Shown piece after piece: positions 7,682 to 22,500 of a stretch of DNA of 64,000 bases (the stretch's first letter is position 1; every line of letters starts with the position of its first letter). The DNA comes from Chloroflexota bacterium. Lineage in GTDB: Bacteria; Chloroflexota; Anaerolineae; Anaerolineales; UBA4823. The notes under the pieces were generated by a model that was not told the origin of the DNA, ran no database searches, and was given only the letters and a program-made list of their open reading frames with translations. Location: NCBI GenBank assembly GCA_029265355.1, contig JAJUJL010000023.1:1-64000 (forward strand), in the 5' to 3' direction. A program made the translations under genes and the position numbers.

Positions 7682-9583
7682 ATGGACTCTCAACCCATCC
7701 CCTTCAAAGCTGAGACCCGTCAACTGCTCAACATCCTGATTCACTCGCTCTACACCGAACGGGAAATCTTCCTGCGCGAGCTGATCTCCAACGCCGCCGA
7801 CGCCCTCACCCGCCTGGACTTCGAGATGCTCACCAACCGCGAGGTGCACTCGCCCGACGCGCCGCTGGAGATCCGCATCACCGCCGACTCGAGCACCAAC
7901 ACCCTGACCATCTCCGACAGCGGCATCGGTATGACCGCCGAAGAGCTCACCGAGAACCTGGGCACCATCGCTCACTCCGGGGCGCGCGCCTTCGTCGAAG
8001 CCGCCCAGGCGGCGGGCGCCAATGGCTCACCAGCACAACTCTCGAATGTCATCGGCCAGTTCGGCGTTGGTTTCTACTCCGCCTTCATGGTGGCTGAGTC
8101 GATCCGCGTCGTCTCGCGTTCTTACCGCAAAGACGCCCCAGCCGCCGAGTGGTGGTGCGACGGCTCCGATTCGTTCATCGTCCGCCCGGCAGAGCGGGAA
8201 GGGCGCGGTACGGATGTCATCATCCAGCTCAAAGAAGACGCCAAAGAGTTCGCCCAGGAATACCGCCTGCGCGAGATCATCAAAAAGCACTCCGATTTCA
8301 TCCCCTATCCCATCTTCCTGGGCAGCGCCAAGGAACAGACCAACCGCCAATCGGCGCTGTGGCGTCAGCAGCCGCGCCAGGTGGAGGCCAAGGATTACGA
8401 CGAATTCTACCGCCAGCTCACCCTGGATTGGGAACCGCCCCTGGCGCACATGCACCTCAACGTGGATGCGCCGGTGCAGATGTACGCCCTGCTCTACCTG
8501 CCCGGCAAGGCCGAGCGCAGCCCCTTCTCCCTGCGCAAAGAGGACGGTCTCAAGCTCTACGCCCGCAAGGTGCTCATCCAGGAATACAGCCGCGACCTGC
8601 TGCCCGAGTACTTAGGCTTCGTGCAGGGCGTGGTCGATTCGGAAGACCTGCCGCTGAACGTCTCACGCGAGAGCGTGCAGGCCAACCGGGTGATGGCCAA
8701 TCTCAAAAAACTGGTCACCAACAAGGTGATCGACACGCTCAAAGACATGGCCGCCAACGACGCCCCGAAGTACGCCGCCTTCTGGCAGTCCTTCGGGCGC
8801 TTCATCCGCCAGGGGGCGGCGGTGGAGCAGCAGGAGTGGGAACGCCTGCTGCCGCTGCTGCGCTTCCGCAGCCTGGAAAAGCCCGGCGAATGGGTCTCGC
8901 TGGATGATTACATCGCCCGCATGAAACCCGGCCAGGAGCGCATCTACTACCTGCTGGGCGACGATGAGCGTTCGCTGCGCTACTCGCCGCACCTCGACCT
9001 GGTGCGCCCTCATGGCTTCGAAGTTCTGCTGATGACCGACCCGCTCGACCCGTTCGTGCTCTCGCGCTTGCGAGAATACCAGGGCAAGCAACTTTCCAAC
9101 CTGGCCTCCCCCGACCTGCAAATCGAGCCTCCCGCTGGCGAGAAGCGCGCCGATGCGGATGAAAGCAAAGATCGAGCAGGCGATGAGCCGGAAAAAACCC
9201 CCGAAGCCGGGGAAAAGAGCGAGCTGGCCCAGCGCATCCAGGCGCAGTTGGGCGAGCGCGTCTCCGAGGTGCGCGCCAACAATCGCCTGTCATCCGCCCC
9301 GGCGCGCCTGGTGGACGCCCAGGGCGCGCTCAACCCCGAGCTGCAGCGCGTCTACCGCATGCTGGACCGCGAATTCCAGGCGCCCAAGAAGGTGCTCGAG
9401 ATCAACCCGGCGCACCCCATCCTGCAGCGCATTGCCGCCCTGCCTCAGGACGACGCCCTGGCGCAGGCAGCCATCGAGCAAATCTACGAAAACGCCCTGT
9501 TGATCGAAGGCCTGCACCCCGACCCGGCGGGCATGATCCCGCGCCTGCAACAATTGATCGAGGCCGCGTTAGGCAAATCGTAG
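7682..9583 (+). CDS. htpG: Chaperone protein HtpG (Hsp90)
   Basis: This 633-residue cytoplasmic Hsp90 has all the ATP-lid and pocket motifs near its start: ELISNAADAL, DSGIGM, LGTIAHSG and IGQFGVGFYSAF. The middle domain has the conserved segment NVSRESVQ and the catalytic-loop region. A charged, Glu/Lys-rich stretch at about residues 490-520 separates the middle and C-terminal dimerisation domains; this is longer than in many bacterial HtpG proteins. The ATG at 7682 follows an excellent AGGAGG (7671-7676). A -10-like TATGAT lies at 7611-7616. The TAG stop is the first three bases of a REP-like palindrome that follows the gene. Confidence 0.96.
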   Translation: MDSQPIPFKAETRQLLNILIHSLYTEREIFLRELISNAADALTRLDFEMLTNREVHSPDAPLEIRITADSSTNTLTISDSGIGMTAEELTENLGTIAHSGARAFVEAAQAAGANGSPAQLSNVIGQFGVGFYSAFMVAESIRVVSRSYRKDAPAAEWWCDGSDSFIVRPAEREGRGTDVIIQLKEDAKEFAQEYRLREIIKKHSDFIPYPIFLGSAKEQTNRQSALWRQQPRQVEAKDYDEFYRQLTLDWEPPLAHMHLNVDAPVQMYALLYLPGKAERSPFSLRKEDGLKLYARKVLIQEYSRDLLPEYLGFVQGVVDSEDLPLNVSRESVQANRVMANLKKLVTNKVIDTLKDMAANDAPKYAAFWQSFGRFIRQGAAVEQQEWERLLPLLRFRSLEKPGEWVSLDDYIARMKPGQERIYYLLGDDERSLRYSPHLDLVRPHGFEVLLMTDPLDPFVLSRLREYQGKQLSNLASPDLQIEPPAGEKRADADESKDRAGDEPEKTPEAGEKSELAQRIQAQLGERVSEVRANNRLSSAPARLVDAQGALNPELQRVYRMLDREFQAPKKVLEINPAHPILQRIAALPQDDALAQAAIEQIYENALLIEGLHPDPAGMIPRLQQLIEAALGKS

Positions 9584-9605
9584 GGGCGGCTCGTGAGCCG
9601 CCCCC
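9580..9605. repeat. REP-like palindrome overlapping the htpG stop codon
   Basis: GTAG (9580-9583) is followed by GGGCGGCTC-GT-GAGCCGCCC, a near-perfect palindrome. A 5' GTAG tetranucleotide plus palindrome is the classical layout of REP elements mobilised by RAYT transposases. Related palindromes occur at 29691-29714, 26884-26903 and 63247-63270, and in the array at 63276-63674. Confidence 0.7.
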
Positions 9606-9700
9606 GCGGTTCGCGAGCCGCCCCCGCGGTTCGTGAGCCGCCCCCGCGGTTCGTGAGCCGCCCCCGCGGTTCATGAGCCGCCCCCGCGGTTCGTGAGCCA
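9591..9700. repeat. 20-bp tandem repeat, five units plus a partial one
   Basis: Units of the form TCGTGAGCCGCCCCCGCGGT repeat exactly every 20 bp from 9591 to 9690. Single-base variants appear in the units at 9611 (TCGCGAG) and 9671 (TCATGAG), and a sixth unit breaks off after TCGTGAGCC. The array continues directly from the REP-like palindrome after htpG. Confidence 0.9.
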
Positions 9701-9743
9701 CCCCACACCGCCCCATCCTGCCCTCCCCGCGCCGCGCCCCCCA

Positions 9744-10640
9744 TCAATCCAGCGTCCCCTCGCCAAACCGGCTAATTTCCGTGATCTCTCCGGCAGCGTA
9801 GCCCACCAGGTTGCCTGCCAGCGCAACCGGCGCGTCCCGGGAAGGCAGTCGCCGCCTCCGCCATGTCTCCCCGCGATTGGATGATTCCACCAACCAGCCA
9901 TCGCCGGTCAACACTCGCACCAAGGGTACTTTTCCCCCAGTCACCTGTATCTGGTTGATCGGTGCATCCACCCCAATGGCTGAGATTCTTTCCCACGACG
10001 CGCCGTTGTCCATGGATCGGTACACCCCGTGCGCTTCTGTGCCGATGAAGAGATGCTCTCCCGCCGCCGCCAGGCTCAGCACGCCATCTCTCGCCGGCAT
10101 GGCGACCTCGCGCCACGATCGACCTTCATTGTGGCTGCAAAACAACCCGCTGCCTGTGCCCGCGTACAGGGTTTCACCAGAGTGCGCCAGGCACAGCACT
10201 TGCTTATCGAGCAGCCCAAAGTTCCACCCCTGCCAGGAAAGTCCACCATCGCCTGAACGCAAAACCCCATCCTCCAGCGTGGCAGCAAACACCAGTCGGT
10301 TTTCGGCATACGTTGGCGAGGGCAATAGCGCCGATACATAGGGGGCGGGCGTAGGGAGCCGAGTCCAGAACCAGGTCTCGCCAGCGTCGTGAGAATAGGC
10401 CACCCCGCCTGGCAGCGCGGCGAACACGGTTCGATCCTTGGCAAAGCCTGGAGAGAAGGCCAGGGCGGTGACGGACAGCGGCTCGTCGTTGATCACTGCC
10501 CTCGGTTCCCATGATTTCCCGGCATCTTGCGAGCGAAGCAAACCCTTGCGGAGACCCGCCAAGACAAGTTTATCCTGCATGAAACTGGGGGAGACAGCAA
10601 GCGCCAGCAGCATCGGGGGAGATGGTTCGGAATCGATCAT
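9744..10640 (-). CDS. BNR/sialidase-type repeat (beta-propeller) protein
   Basis: The protein has 298 residues and at least five repeats carrying the Asp-box-like pattern S-x-D-x-G-x-(S/T)-W. Examples are SQDAGKSW, SHDAGETW, SGDGGLSW, SHNEGRSW and SMDNGASW. This is the structural signature of BNR/YCF48-like beta-propellers. No sialidase catalytic residues or signal peptide are evident. I place the start at the ATG at 10640, because an AGGAG there overlaps the stop codon of the chaperonin-like gene. Upstream sequence in this frame is only antisense to that gene. The two are co-transcribed, 8 bp apart, so the protein may act with the chaperonin-like partner. Its function is unknown. Confidence 0.8.
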   Translation of the reverse strand: MIDSEPSPPMLLALAVSPSFMQDKLVLAGLRKGLLRSQDAGKSWEPRAVINDEPLSVTALAFSPGFAKDRTVFAALPGGVAYSHDAGETWFWTRLPTPAPYVSALLPSPTYAENRLVFAATLEDGVLRSGDGGLSWQGWNFGLLDKQVLCLAHSGETLYAGTGSGLFCSHNEGRSWREVAMPARDGVLSLAAAGEHLFIGTEAHGVYRSMDNGASWERISAIGVDAPINQIQVTGGKVPLVRVLTGDGWLVESSNRGETWRRRRLPSRDAPVALAGNLVGYAAGEITEISRFGEGTLD

Positions 10641-10648
10641 CACCGCTC

Positions 10649-16393
<5,745 letters not shown>

Positions 16394-16430
16394 GTCTTCA
16401 TCCTTCCTGGTTTGGTCGTTAATTAAGATA

Positions 16431-16493
16431 GGACTTACGCAGTTGGCGGGTAGATGGGGGTGACCCCCAAACCCACCCGAAGTGCGTAACACC
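16431..16493. mobile_element. MITE-like element, copy 1
   Basis: A 63-bp element begins GGACTTACGCA and ends with the inverted match TGCGTAACACC; 9 of 11 end bases are complementary. It is flanked by TA on both sides, as with IS630/Tc1-type insertions. The middle contains a TGGGGG-TGA-CCCCCA hairpin. The ends and the inner boundary segment ACCCGAAGTGCGTAAC recur in copy 2 at 25820-25906. It lies 37 bp upstream of the SDR start codon. Confidence 0.7.
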
Positions 16494-16506
16494 TATAGCG
16501 TATTTT

Positions 16507-17616
16507 TCAAGCGGTCACTTTGTACACCATGCGCTCTCGATAGCCCGTCACCACGCTAAAATAACCTGCCAGCAGTTGATCCACCTGGGTGTCGCCCGTA
16601 TCCACGAGCAGCGGTTGCATCCGCAGCGCGCGCAGCTTGTGCGCGGTGCTGACCACCAGGATATTCTCACGCCCGACTTTGCGAATCACCTGCGGCCCGA
16701 TCTGCTGGTTGCCGCGCCCAAACAGGAATCCCTGCCCGCCGATCGGGGTAACGATGATCACGCCGGGAAATTGCTCCAGCAGCTCGAGCAATTGGGATTG
16801 GCTGACATCTCGAGCGACCAATCGCCCATTGCGCACGACATCCACGCCTACCAGCGTCTTTTCGACGTTCAGCCGTTGAGCAATGGCGCGCGTGGTTGTG
16901 CCCGGACCGAGAATATAGGCCACATCCGCTCGCATTTGCTCGATGATATCCGCCGCAATCGCATCGGCTTGATAGGCTTCAGATTCAGGGCTGGGCGCTT
17001 TTCGGTTTTGCAAGAGCAGCGGGCGATACGGCACGTGCAGGGTACCAAACAAGCGCGTCGAGACCCGGCCCTGGCGGTAGGCGTCTTCGTCCAGGTCGAG
17101 CACTTCAGCTTCGCGCAGCCGCGCCTTGCCCTGCAGGAACATCGCTGCCAGTTCGCCAGCGTGCCTGGGACTCGTGGCGTAGACCGCCGAGTGGATCTTC
17201 ACCCCCGCCGGGATACCCAGGCATGGATAGTGAGGCGGGATGGATGAACAGATATCTCGCGCTGTGCCGTCTCCTCCGGCGAAGAGAATCAGGTCCACAC
17301 CCCGGGAGCACATGGCCCGCACCGCGCGGCGCGTGTCCTCGGCGCTTGTCGGGGGACTGATCTCACCGATCACCGAGGGCGTGCAGCCCGCCTGGCGCGC
17401 CGCGCTCTCGCCCATATCGCCCGGAAAGCTGACCACTTCCAGGTGGGGTTCCCGCCGCAGCAGTTCCACCAGGCTCAGGCTGGCGCGATCGATCGACTCG
17501 GGAATGGCGCCCATCTCCAGGGCGCGGCGTTGGGTCTCGAACCCGTCGCTCCCCTTGAGACCCACCCGCCCACCGAGCCCCGCGATGGGGTTGACGATCA
17601 ATCCGATCTGTTTCAT
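16507..17616 (-). CDS. ATP-NAD/AcoX-type kinase family protein
   Basis: This 369-residue protein starts MKQIGLIVNPIAGLGGRVGLKGSDG. It contains the NAD-kinase-type phosphate-binding motif FAGGDGTARDI (around residue 115) and the conserved GIPAGVKIHSAVYA. These place it in the ATP-NAD/AcoX kinase group, longer than housekeeping NadK and with an extra C-terminal region. Members occur next to acetoin and glycine-cleavage type genes; the substrate is not firmly established for the group. The ATG at 17616 matches the conserved family N-terminus, so in-frame codons upstream are ignored. It follows gcvPB by 75 bp on the same strand and is probably co-transcribed with it. Confidence 0.8.
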   Translation of the reverse strand: MKQIGLIVNPIAGLGGRVGLKGSDGFETQRRALEMGAIPESIDRASLSLVELLRREPHLEVVSFPGDMGESAARQAGCTPSVIGEISPPTSAEDTRRAVRAMCSRGVDLILFAGGDGTARDICSSIPPHYPCLGIPAGVKIHSAVYATSPRHAGELAAMFLQGKARLREAEVLDLDEDAYRQGRVSTRLFGTLHVPYRPLLLQNRKAPSPESEAYQADAIAADIIEQMRADVAYILGPGTTTRAIAQRLNVEKTLVGVDVVRNGRLVARDVSQSQLLELLEQFPGVIIVTPIGGQGFLFGRGNQQIGPQVIRKVGRENILVVSTAHKLRALRMQPLLVDTGDTQVDQLLAGYFSVVTGYRERMVYKVTA

Positions 17617-17691
17617 AGCGCACCCAGGCGCATTCTTGCCATCAGGTCCATGCACATCGCCAGTAAGCAACTTCCTCGCCGGTTTGACTGC

Positions 17692-19296
17692 TCATGATTC
17701 CTGGGATTTTTTCAGTTTCCGCTGGTACGCCCGCCACGTCACAGCCCAAGCCTCAGGATCATCGAACGACTCCTGGTCAATCCTGTGAACGGTGCTGTTG
17801 TGCGGCGCGGTGTGGATGATCTCAGGATCTGTGTACGCTTCCTCGGCAATGTGGTTGAGGATGCGGATGTATTCATCGAGGTCCTGCTGTGAGTACGACT
17901 CGGTCGGTTCCAGGGTCATTGGCTCAGGCACAACGAAGGGATGGTGACTTGTCCAATAGTGCGTGCCGAAATCGGCGGCGCGGTAGCCGATCTCTTCCGA
18001 ATGCACGCCCGTTTCTTCGCTGAGCTGTTCCCACGAGTAGCGCACCTGCTCGATGCGGCGTTTTCCTTTTGCATACGGCGCGCTCGCCCCGCGGATTTTG
18101 AGCACGTTGTGCATCAGGTAGTTGTTATTCAGCACAGCCACCTCCGCCACTTCGCGCAGACCATCCGCGCCGAGGCTCATGATCCAGGCATACGCCCGGA
18201 GAAGATTGGGTGCCACGCCATACCACGGGCGAATTTTGCCAATGCTTTGTGGACGGTTGTAATCGAGATAATACCGGGTTCCATCGAATTCGATCGTCGG
18301 CGTGGGCAGGAACGGCGCAATCGCTTCGGTCACCCCACACGCGCCCGCTGCGGGACCGCCGCAGGCGTGCGGCGTGGAAAAGGTTTTGTGCAAATTGAAA
18401 TGGCAGACATCGAAACCCGCCTCGCGGGCGCGGGTGATGCCCAGGATACCGTTGGCGTTCGCCTGGTCGTAGGAGCAAAGCCCGCCGACTGAATGAACCA
18501 GCTCAACGAAGGCTTCGATGCGCGGGTTGAAGATACCTGTGTCTTCAGGGTTGGTGATCAGCAGCGCGGCGGTCCGCTCGGAGACCGCGGCTTTCAACGC
18601 CTCGAAGTCGGGATAACCATCGGCGTCGGGCGGCAGTGTGATGATCCTGTATCCCGCCACCTTTGCCGCCGCCGCATTGGATGGATGCGAGAAGGAGGTT
18701 GTGATCACCTCTGTGCGCTGCTGACCTTCGCCGCGCGCCTCGTGATAGGCGCGGATCATCGATACATTGGTGTAGATCGCCGCTGAGCCAGCCCCGGGTT
18801 GCAGCGTGACGCGATCCATGCCCGAAATCTCTTTGAGCATCCCCTCCAACCGGTACATCACTTCCAGGATCCCCTGCACGGTCGAGAGCGGCTGCAGCGG
18901 GTGCAGCTCAGTCAACCGGTGCGAACGCGCCAACTGATCGTTGACCTTCGGGCTGTACTTCATGGTGCACGTGCCCTGCCCCACGTCGATGTTCAAATCC
19001 ACGCCGAGGTTCTCCTGCGAGAGGCGCAAGTAATGGCGGAGCACGTGCAACTGCGCCATTTCGGGCAGCGCGGGAGGATGCTTGCGCTGCAAGCTGGCGG
19101 GAACGTTGTCGAAGACATCCCCCGCAGTCTCCACAATCGCCGCTTCGGGCTCGGGCGGCAGAACCCCCCGCTGACCGGCAACGCTCAACTCGAAAATGAT
19201 CGGCTCATCCCATCTCGCCTGGTGAAATCGGCGCAAGGCCGGTTTGGGCGCCACAGCTTTTGGCGCGCCGAGCTTTTTTACCGGGCTGTGTGTCAT
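17692..19296 (-). CDS. gcvPB: Glycine dehydrogenase (decarboxylating) subunit 2
   Basis: This 534-residue protein is the PLP-binding half of the split P-protein of the glycine cleavage system. It decarboxylates glycine and passes the aminomethyl group to lipoylated GcvH. The PLP lysine is Lys304 in CHFNLHKTFSTPHACGG. Other markers are QPGAGSAAIYTNVSM, TTSFSHPSNAAAA, LITNPEDTGIF and YDQANANGI. The ATG overlaps the gcvPA stop (ATGA), so the two are translationally coupled. The N-terminal 30 residues are basic and Ala/Pro rich, unlike the rest. gcvT and gcvH are not in the window and must be elsewhere if the system is complete. Confidence 0.94.
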   Translation of the reverse strand: MTHSPVKKLGAPKAVAPKPALRRFHQARWDEPIIFELSVAGQRGVLPPEPEAAIVETAGDVFDNVPASLQRKHPPALPEMAQLHVLRHYLRLSQENLGVDLNIDVGQGTCTMKYSPKVNDQLARSHRLTELHPLQPLSTVQGILEVMYRLEGMLKEISGMDRVTLQPGAGSAAIYTNVSMIRAYHEARGEGQQRTEVITTSFSHPSNAAAAKVAGYRIITLPPDADGYPDFEALKAAVSERTAALLITNPEDTGIFNPRIEAFVELVHSVGGLCSYDQANANGILGITRAREAGFDVCHFNLHKTFSTPHACGGPAAGACGVTEAIAPFLPTPTIEFDGTRYYLDYNRPQSIGKIRPWYGVAPNLLRAYAWIMSLGADGLREVAEVAVLNNNYLMHNVLKIRGASAPYAKGKRRIEQVRYSWEQLSEETGVHSEEIGYRAADFGTHYWTSHHPFVVPEPMTLEPTESYSQQDLDEYIRILNHIAEEAYTDPEIIHTAPHNSTVHRIDQESFDDPEAWAVTWRAYQRKLKKSQES

Positions 19297-20687
19297 CTGA
19301 CTGCCTCCTCGATCGCCTGCACAAGCCGATCGATGTCTGCCTGGGTGTGGACTTCGGTCACGCAATACAGCGCGCATTGTCCCAGCGACGGGAATTCTGC
19401 GCTCAGATCCTTGCCGCCGAAAATTCCTTTGAGCTGCAATGCGTCATTGATTTGTTGGACAGTCCTGCCCGTCGCATTGAAGTCCACCACAAATTCTTTG
19501 AAGTGCGGCGTGTTGGGAAAGCGCGTCTTCACCCCCGGCGCCTGGTTCAGCTTGCTGACCGCGTATCTCACTCTCTGCATAATCCCCTCGCCCAGCTCTC
19601 GCATGCCCTGGGGACCCATCAAAGCCAGGTAGACCCCGGCTGTGATGCCCCATAACGCCGCAGCGGTGCCAACCCACTCCTTGCCTTCCTCGCGCACCGC
19701 GAAGGATGTGCGCTCATACGCCACATCGCCAAAGCCATACTCGCCCTCGACGCGTGTGGTCGCAATACCGAACAATCGCGAGGGAAATTCCATCACGAAT
19801 TTCTCCTCATCCCGCGTGGCGATGAAGCCCGCATGACCGCCGCCAAAATTCATGTGCATGCCCAGCGACTGGATATCGCCGCACACGATATCACCCCCAT
19901 ACGCCACGGGAGGATTGATCACCCCCAAGGTGATCGGATCCACATCAACGACGAACAGCGCGCCATTTTCGTGGGCAATCTGGCCGATCTGCTCCGCCTG
20001 GGTCTCGAGAAACCCCAGGTATGAAGGATTCTCGATCAAGACTGCTGCGGTCTGCGCATTGATCTGCTTCTGCAAATCGGATAAATCCATCAACCCCGTC
20101 GCCTCATCGAACGCTACCAGCGCCACCTGCATATCGGGTCGCAGGTAATCGCGGATCTTCGACAGTTTGTCGGGCATCACCGTTGCCGGCAGGAGAGCAA
20201 GGCTGCGGCCCGTGATGCGGCCTGCCATGCGCAAGGCCGTGGCGCTGGCCTGGAAACCATCATACACCGGCACGTTGACCACATCCATGTTGAGCAGCTC
20301 GCCCATCATGCTTTCATATTCGAACAACGCCTGGAAGCGCCCGTGGTCTTCGTACGGTTCGCCCGCATAGGCGGTGAGAAATTCACTGCGGGAGTTCACC
20401 TCGTCGCACACCGCCGGGACGTGGTGCGGTGCGCATCCCGCCCCCAGGAAGCTCAATACCTCCCGAGTGGACTGGTTCTTCGCCAGCAAACCTTCCACGT
20501 GGCGCACCAGCGCCGCCTCCGAAAGAAGCGGCTCTGGCAGATTCAACCTGCCCCTGAAGCGAATGGACTCCGGGATATCTGCATAGAAGTCCTCCATGCT
20601 TTTCGCTCCCACGGCTTGCAACATGGCCGCTTTGGTAGCTGGCACGGAATTCGGAATGTATGGATAGACGAGCTGTTTATTGCGCAT
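19293..20687 (-). CDS. gcvPA: Glycine dehydrogenase (decarboxylating) subunit 1
   Basis: This 464-residue partner of GcvPB has the typical start YPYIPNSVPATKAAMLQAVG, the segment FLGAGCAPHHVPAVCDEV, then FQALFEYESMMGEL and the glycine-rich LGMHMNFGGGHAGFIA. The subunit lacks the PLP lysine and forms the heterotetramer with GcvPB. The ATG at 20687 follows a good GGAGG; longer in-frame starts have no such site. It sits 16 bp after the GH63-like gene and within a sugar-uptake operon, an unusual neighbourhood for glycine catabolism. It may have been recruited there or be co-expressed for one-carbon supply. Confidence 0.93.
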   Translation of the reverse strand: MRNKQLVYPYIPNSVPATKAAMLQAVGAKSMEDFYADIPESIRFRGRLNLPEPLLSEAALVRHVEGLLAKNQSTREVLSFLGAGCAPHHVPAVCDEVNSRSEFLTAYAGEPYEDHGRFQALFEYESMMGELLNMDVVNVPVYDGFQASATALRMAGRITGRSLALLPATVMPDKLSKIRDYLRPDMQVALVAFDEATGLMDLSDLQKQINAQTAAVLIENPSYLGFLETQAEQIGQIAHENGALFVVDVDPITLGVINPPVAYGGDIVCGDIQSLGMHMNFGGGHAGFIATRDEEKFVMEFPSRLFGIATTRVEGEYGFGDVAYERTSFAVREEGKEWVGTAAALWGITAGVYLALMGPQGMRELGEGIMQRVRYAVSKLNQAPGVKTRFPNTPHFKEFVVDFNATGRTVQQINDALQLKGIFGGKDLSAEFPSLGQCALYCVTEVHTQADIDRLVQAIEEAVR

Positions 20688-20703
20688 TTTTCCCTCCAGG
20701 GTT

Positions 20704-22431
20704 TCAATTCCCAGGTGATGAGTCATTTTCCATTTCATGAGCCAGGGTCAACCAAATCCCCGCCGTCCAAGAGAAGTGAAAGTCGTGGTACCCCTGCCCG
20801 GTTTGCGCGTCGAAATTTTCAGCGAAACCGTTTTGAGCGACCAAATCCACGAAGCGCCGTCGTATCTCACGGGCGAATTCAACCTCATCGCACGCCATCA
20901 GCGCATCGATCAAGATCAGCGTCGGCGCCGCCCAGATTGGACCCCTCCAATAGCCGCGCGGGCGGTAATGCGGGCTTGCCAGGCGCTCGGTGGCAAATCC
21001 ATGCGGGGTCAAAAAACCACCCGGCTGTCGTAGTCCCTGGAGGAGGCGCTGGCGCACCTCCTCCGGCAGGCGCTTGCCCAAGATCAGCGGCAGGTACAGT
21101 TGCAGGCTGTCCGCTTCGATATCGCTCTGAGTTGCGCTCGCCACCGCCACAAAATGATCCTTGCGCCAGAAATGGCGCAGCAGCCTACCGGTCAGCGCCT
21201 CGGCGCGGGCGCGCCAATCCTCTGATTCGGCCTGGCGGCCCAGGTGCCTGGCTGCGTGCGCCAGAAACTCCATTTGCAAAACCAGGTAGGCTGCGATCTC
21301 GGGCGACTCGATGGGTGGGCGCACGGCGAACACGGTGCTGTTATCCCACCCTGTATCATTGCCATGCTGGCATTGGGGAATGCCATCCTGGTCATCATCG
21401 CGGTGCTCGAACCACCAGTTTGTCCAACGCGAAAGCGGCTGGTAGATTTCTTCGAGCCTCTCTGGCTCCAGCAGGCTCGAATCGCGCCACAGCCGGCTCA
21501 ATATCCAGCCATGCACGGGTGGCTTACAAAAACTCCACGAGATCAAACGGTCATTGATCAAATCGGGCAGCACACCGCTGCGATCCTGTTGGTCGAACAG
21601 CGCCATGATCTGGTCCCATGCCAGCTTCGGGTGCGCCTCCGCCAGCGCCAGCGCGTGGAAACAATGGTCCCAACTCCAGGCCCCGATCATGCCATTCTTC
21701 GAGGCATAGACGGTCTCGCGCCTCAGATGTCCGCTGGCGGCGACCACGCACGACCACAGGATGTAGCAAGCCAGCTCGCGCATCTCTGCGTAAGCCGCCG
21801 GCGCGACGGGCATACCCTTCATCCATGCCTCGAATTCTCTCCGGGCATTCGCCACGCAGCCATCGAAGGAACTGCTACGCCCAGGATCGTTCCAATTCAC
21901 CGTGAATTCATCCACAGCAAACTCACCCACACCGTCGCGATCGGGTTGGAGGCAGATCGAGATGTGATCGCAGTTTTCGGCTTGCCACGGCGCGTCGATC
22001 TCCATCCATCCTTTGAGCGGCGCAAACATCAACTTTGTCTCGCAGACGGTGTTCACCGTCAACATCCATTTGCCGTTGGTGTGGGGGATGAAATTATCGT
22101 ACGCACCGGTTGCCATCGAGAAGCGCAGCGTGACGCCCTGCAAACGAAAGCGAATGGAATCCGCCGCATCGAAACACGCTTCAGCTTTTTTACCATCCCG
22201 GGCAAGCAATTCCAGCCGGTGCGCCTCCGCGAATGCCTCGAAAGGAATCGGTTCGCCATTTTCCAGCAACTCAATGAGAAGAATTTCCTGCAAGGGTCGT
22301 CCCCCCGTGGCAGGTCCGCGCACCGATCGCAGGTACAACCCTGCCCGGCGGTGAGGCGCTTCTGGGAGGCGCGAGAGCGCAAGGTAGGAGCCAAAACGCG
22401 TAAAAGGGATTTGCGAAATATCGAATTTCAT
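20704..22431 (-). CDS. GH63-like/MGH1-type glycosidase
   Basis: This 575-residue protein has an N-terminal beta-rich domain (about 1-200) and a C-terminal (alpha/alpha)6 barrel. Barrel markers are GAWSWDHCFHALALA, SGVLPDLIND, HGNDTGWDNSTVF and RPRGYWRGPIWAAPTLILIDAL, the last very characteristic of GH63 and mannosylglycerate-hydrolase-like enzymes. The acidic residues in WSWDH and GWDNS are likely catalytic. No signal peptide is present, so it should act on an imported oligosaccharide in the cytoplasm. I chose the ATG at 22431 (MKFDISQIPFTRFGSYLAL), where the family-like sequence begins. It lies 69 bp after the inner-membrane permease genes. The substrate cannot be specified. Confidence 0.82.
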   Translation of the reverse strand: MKFDISQIPFTRFGSYLALSRLPEAPHRRAGLYLRSVRGPATGGRPLQEILLIELLENGEPIPFEAFAEAHRLELLARDGKKAEACFDAADSIRFRLQGVTLRFSMATGAYDNFIPHTNGKWMLTVNTVCETKLMFAPLKGWMEIDAPWQAENCDHISICLQPDRDGVGEFAVDEFTVNWNDPGRSSSFDGCVANARREFEAWMKGMPVAPAAYAEMRELACYILWSCVVAASGHLRRETVYASKNGMIGAWSWDHCFHALALAEAHPKLAWDQIMALFDQQDRSGVLPDLINDRLISWSFCKPPVHGWILSRLWRDSSLLEPERLEEIYQPLSRWTNWWFEHRDDDQDGIPQCQHGNDTGWDNSTVFAVRPPIESPEIAAYLVLQMEFLAHAARHLGRQAESEDWRARAEALTGRLLRHFWRKDHFVAVASATQSDIEADSLQLYLPLILGKRLPEEVRQRLLQGLRQPGGFLTPHGFATERLASPHYRPRGYWRGPIWAAPTLILIDALMACDEVEFAREIRRRFVDLVAQNGFAENFDAQTGQGYHDFHFSWTAGIWLTLAHEMENDSSPGN

Positions 22432-22500
22432 AGGGCGGGCTGAGATCTCCCTCTCGGCCGTTTTCCGCTGAAGGGCTGGCAGCAAAATATCACCGCCTCC

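Noticed and set aside
9591-9747. Short open frames in the tandem repeat after htpG, translating to Gly/Arg-rich repeats
   Set aside because: They arise because a 20-bp period cycles through all frames; no start signal and no conservation expected.
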